This document shows positions 5,754-7,789 of a DNA stretch of 7,789 bases, one piece after another (within the stretch, counting starts at the first letter, position 1; the number at the start of each line of letters is the position of its first letter). The DNA lies in contig CAKRLG010000041.1 of assembly GCA_934359255.1 (NCBI GenBank), positions 1-7,789 of the forward strand, read 5' to 3'. The notes under the pieces are model-generated. The model was not told the DNA's origin. It searched no databases and saw nothing but the letters and a program-made list of their open reading frames with translations. The position numbers and the translations under genes are program-made. Origin of the DNA: an uncultured Ruminococcus sp. (lineage in GTDB: Bacteria; Bacillota; Clostridia; Lachnospirales; Lachnospiraceae).

Positions 5754-7151
5754 ATGACAAAAGAAAATACTTCTGCCCCTGTAGCAGAAAATAAAATGGG
5801 AACTATGCCCATCGGTAAACTTTTATTTAATATGTCGTTACCGATGATGATTTCCATGCTTGTGCAGGCACTTTACAACATCGTTGACAGTATCTTCGTG
5901 GCGAAGCTTTCCGAGAATGCTCTTACTGCTGTTTCTCTTGCCTTTCCTTTACAGACATTACTGATTGCTGTTGCAACCGGTACCGGTGTCGGTATGAATG
6001 CTCTGCTCTCCAGATCACTGGGGGAACATAAGTTTAAAGAAGCCAATAAGATCGGTGTCAATGCAGCTTTTTTGTATTTTTTAAGTTATCTTGTATTTTT
6101 GATTCTGGGATTTACCGTTGTAAAACCATTTTATGCCAGCCAGATCAAAGGTGCGGATGCTGAGATCATGGAGATGGGCATCGAATATCTTCGTACCGTT
6201 ATGATTTTCTCTTTCGGTTTACTTGCACAGATTTACTTTGAACGCCTTCTGACCTCCACCGGAAAAACACTTTTCAGCATGACTTCCCAGTTATGCGGAG
6301 CTCTTACCAATATCATTCTGGATCCGATCATGATCTTCGGTCTGCTCGGATGTCCGGCCATGGGTGTCACCGGTGCTGCTGTGGCAACTGTCATCGGTCA
6401 GTGTGTCGCTGCTGTCGTTGCCTTTACCTGCAATCACAAATTCAATACCGAGATTAAGATCCATTTTCAGGGATTTCGTCCGGATATCAAAATCATCGGA
6501 ACGATCTATGCGATCGGTGTTCCTTCGATCATCATGCAGTCTATCGGCTCTGTGATGACGTACTCTATGAACCGGATCCTGATTGCTTTCTCATCCACAG
6601 CAACCGCTGTGTTCGGTGTATATTTCAAGCTTCAGAGTTTCTTCTTCATGCCGGTGTTCGGTCTGAACAATGGTATCACGCCGATCATCGCCTTTAACTA
6701 CGGGGCTCAGAACAGAAAACGTATGATCAAAACGATCAAACTCAGCCTGATCACTGCTTTCTGTCTGACCTTTGTCGGATTCTTATCTTTTGAGCTGATT
6801 CCACAGGTTCTTCTTGGAATGTTCAATGCTTCCGAAGATATGCTCGCCATCGGTATACCTGCACTGCGTATCATCGGGGTTCATTATCTGATCGCCTGGT
6901 TCTGTATCATCTGCGGAACAGTATTCCAGGCTCTCGGAAAAGCAGTATACAGCATGATCGTATCGATCCTTCGTCAGCTCGTGGTCCTGATCCCGGTAGC
7001 CTACCTTCTTTCCCGGATCGGAGGACTGCATGTGGTATGGTGGTGCTTCCCGATTGCAGAGGTTGCATCTCTTGTTGTTTCACTGACTTTCCTGTTCAGT
7101 GTCAACCGACAGATTATTTCTAAAATACCGGATGGCAGTGACATTCTGTAA
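5754..7151 (+). CDS. MATE-family multidrug/cation exporter
   Basis: A 465-residue integral membrane protein, predicted to export drugs or other organic cations in exchange for sodium or protons. About twelve hydrophobic segments form two MatE repeats: the first covers about residues 22-185, opening with NMSLPMMISMLVQALYNIVD (26-45), and the second covers about 245-410. SIFVAKL (46-52), the glycine-rich ATGTGVGMNALLSRSLGE (74-91) and the half-way FGLNNGITPIIAFNYGAQN region are typical of the MepA/DinF-like branch in Firmicutes. The length is normal for the family and no signal peptide is needed. The frame extends 14 codons upstream to a TTG, but the ATG at 5754 has GGAGGA (5745-5750) three bases upstream, which decides the start. 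The gene is divergent from the esterase set, monocistronic, and closed by the hairpin at 7183-7221. No regulator is adjacent; the substrate cannot be inferred. Confidence 0.93.
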   Translation: MTKENTSAPVAENKMGTMPIGKLLFNMSLPMMISMLVQALYNIVDSIFVAKLSENALTAVSLAFPLQTLLIAVATGTGVGMNALLSRSLGEHKFKEANKIGVNAAFLYFLSYLVFLILGFTVVKPFYASQIKGADAEIMEMGIEYLRTVMIFSFGLLAQIYFERLLTSTGKTLFSMTSQLCGALTNIILDPIMIFGLLGCPAMGVTGAAVATVIGQCVAAVVAFTCNHKFNTEIKIHFQGFRPDIKIIGTIYAIGVPSIIMQSIGSVMTYSMNRILIAFSSTATAVFGVYFKLQSFFFMPVFGLNNGITPIIAFNYGAQNRKRMIKTIKLSLITAFCLTFVGFLSFELIPQVLLGMFNASEDMLAIGIPALRIIGVHYLIAWFCIICGTVFQALGKAVYSMIVSILRQLVVLIPVAYLLSRIGGLHVVWWCFPIAEVASLVVSLTFLFSVNRQIISKIPDGSDIL

Positions 7152-7182
7152 AATACATGCATTTACTATACTTGTAAAAAAC

Positions 7183-7227
7183 ATCCCCTTTCACAAAAAT
7201 TTTTCTTTCGTGAAAGGGGATATTTTT
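7183..7227 (+). terminator. Strong rho-independent terminator after the MATE gene
   Basis: Perfect 12-base arms, atcccctttcac (7183-7194) and gtgaaaggggat (7210-7221), enclose a 15-base A/T-rich loop and are followed by a T-rich tail (7221-7227). It begins 31 bases after the MATE stop. A run of six A precedes the left arm (7176-7181), so the structure could also stop transcription arriving on the other strand. Confidence 0.9.
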
Positions 7228-7374
7228 ATCCTATCCGGATACTATATCGAATCCATTGGTGTCAGGCACCTTTACACCACCCGAACAAGACCGAAACATG
7301 TTCCTTCCAATGCTGAAAAGCGTCGGGAATCAGTAAAAGCCAAAATCAAGGCTATTTACGATAAATCTTTTTAA
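7228..7374 (+). pseudogene. Possible 3' remnant of an unidentified coding sequence
   Basis: A frame open through this stretch ends at a TAA (7372-7374) and reads as a plausible basic, hydrophilic C-terminus: TRPKHVPSNAEKRRES followed by VKAKIKAIYDKSF. The lysine/arginine-rich amphipathic helix looks more protein-like than random intergenic sequence. The frame has no credible start: upstream it passes through the MATE terminator and then overlaps the end of the MATE gene, with no ribosome binding site. It could be the tail of a gene whose front was deleted, perhaps at the toxin-antitoxin or terminator boundary. The alternative is chance: 49 codons without a stop is not rare. I do not recognise the family. 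Confidence 0.25.
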
Positions 7375-7385
7375 TTTTGAGTATG

Positions 7386-7420
7386 AAAAAAGCAGTCGAT
7401 CCTAAATGAAAGACTGCTTT
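7386..7420 (-). terminator. Hairpin terminator after the toxin gene
   Basis: Perfect 9-base arms aaagcagtc (7389-7397) and gactgcttt (7412-7420) enclose a 14-base loop. On the complement the stem runs into six consecutive T (7386-7391), the layout of a rho-independent terminator. It lies 12 bases beyond the toxin stop codon. Confidence 0.85.
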
Positions 7421-7432
7421 AAATCATATCCT

Positions 7433-7762
7433 TTATTGCTTTGTGCGGAGATTTAACTGATTGTCTATGTCCCGTCCGGTATACATTACTCTAAGTATTG
7501 TTACAACCTTTTTATCGCTGTCTGGAATATAAAGTACCACATAATTGTCTACTGGTAATACACGAAGTCCACGACTTTTCCACGGTTCTTTTTCATATTT
7601 TCGATAACGCTCCGGCATCGTATCCAGACTTAATATCTGTTCTTCCAGACGGTCAAGCTGTCCGCTTGCATTTTCCGGCGATTGTAATTCAAAAGCAATA
7701 TATTCAAAAATCCCTCTCAAATCACTGTCAGCCTGTTCGGATACTTCTACTTCATATATCAT
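7433..7762 (-). CDS. RelE/ParE-family type II toxin
   Basis: A 109-residue protein with the RelE/ParE fold order. The first strand is MIYEVEVSEQADSDLRGIFE (1-20), followed by a helical hairpin with Ala/Leu/Glu-rich faces (about 15-48), then MPERYRKYE (49-57), the strands GLRVLPVDNYVVLYIPD (65-81) and VVTILRVMYTGRDI (86-99). The C-terminal 'V-x-Y-x-GRD' ending is characteristic of this superfamily. RelE members cleave ribosome-bound mRNA and ParE members poison gyrase; the sequence alone does not decide which, though the helical hairpin and GRDI end lean towards ParE-like. The start overlaps the upstream gene's stop as ATGA, and AAGGA lies nine bases before the ATG within that gene. A terminator follows. 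The antitoxin-first, overlapping order is the standard arrangement of such pairs. Toxin family call confident; target uncertain. Confidence 0.9.
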   Translation of the reverse strand: MIYEVEVSEQADSDLRGIFEYIAFELQSPENASGQLDRLEEQILSLDTMPERYRKYEKEPWKSRGLRVLPVDNYVVLYIPDSDKKVVTILRVMYTGRDIDNQLNLRTKQ

Positions 7763-7789
7763 AAGCCATAATCCTTGCGAATGTCAGCA
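7759..7789 (-). CDS. C-terminal end of a probable RelB/DinJ-type antitoxin (runs off the right edge)
   Basis: Only the last nine codons and the stop are present: ADIRKDYGL, then TGA at 7759-7761. This ending resembles the C-terminus of RelB/DinJ-family antitoxins, which often close with an 'IRK-x-YGL'-like helix. The stop overlaps the toxin start by four bases (ATGA), implying coupled translation. Position upstream of a RelE/ParE toxin makes an antitoxin the obvious reading, but the DNA-binding N-terminus is outside the window, so the family rests on nine residues plus context. Confidence 0.7.
   Translation of the reverse strand, partial: ADIRKDYGL

Noticed and set aside
5645..5857. Minus-strand open frame of 70 codons over the MATE start
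   Set aside because: It covers the MATE promoter, leader and first codons; the promoter and GGAGGA site support the plus-strand gene.
7232..7241. Perfect 10-base palindrome tatccggata
   Set aside because: A palindrome this short occurs by chance and has no partner copy or context in the window.
1..7789. CRISPR arrays, tRNA/rRNA genes, insertion sequences, riboswitches
   Set aside because: No regularly spaced repeats, no cloverleaf or rRNA sequence, no intact transposase or terminal repeats, and no intergenic space long enough for a typical riboswitch.

Overview
The window looks like a chromosomal accessory-metabolism region of a low-to-moderate GC Gram-positive anaerobe. Strong AAGGA/GGAGG-type ribosome binding sites, TTGAAA-17-TATAAT promoters, hairpin-plus-U terminators and the flavour of the proteins suggest a gut Clostridia/Lachnospiraceae-like Firmicute. 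That assignment is inference from style, not from a marker gene.

Left part (1-2985, all minus strand): a sugar-catabolism block. The transcript runs right to left. An AraC-family cupin/HTH regulator (2008-2985) is followed by a long perfect inverted repeat (1949-2002), then an L-rhamnulokinase (rhaB, 471-1877), then the start of an L-fucose/L-arabinose isomerase-superfamily protein that runs off the left edge (1-416). The natural reading is a regulator next to the kinase/isomerase pair it controls. The isomerase is not the RhaA fold usually paired with rhaB, so the real substrate (L-rhamnose, L-fucose or a related sugar) is open.

Middle part (3041-5563, minus strand): an esterase-type alpha/beta hydrolase, a MutT-like NUDIX hydrolase and a sedoheptulokinase-like FGGY kinase. 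They are closely spaced and read from one near-consensus promoter at 5607-5635. No terminator is visible before the AraC gene, so the regulator may be co-transcribed with them, with the 1949-2002 hairpin as the shared end.

Right part: a MATE-family exporter (5754-7151, plus strand) with its own extended -10 promoter, divergent from the esterase promoter, and a strong hairpin terminator. A short gene-poor stretch follows, with what may be a 3' remnant of a coding sequence (about 7228-7374). The window ends with a minus-strand RelE/ParE-type toxin (7433-7762). Its start overlaps, by ATGA, the stop of a gene whose last residues look like a RelB/DinJ antitoxin.

Most of the content belongs to well-known families. 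The points worth a second look are the regulatory architecture between araC and rhaB, the mismatch between kinase and isomerase families, the sedoheptulokinase/NUDIX/esterase grouping, and the orphan reading frame before the toxin. No clearly new defence system or mobile element is visible.
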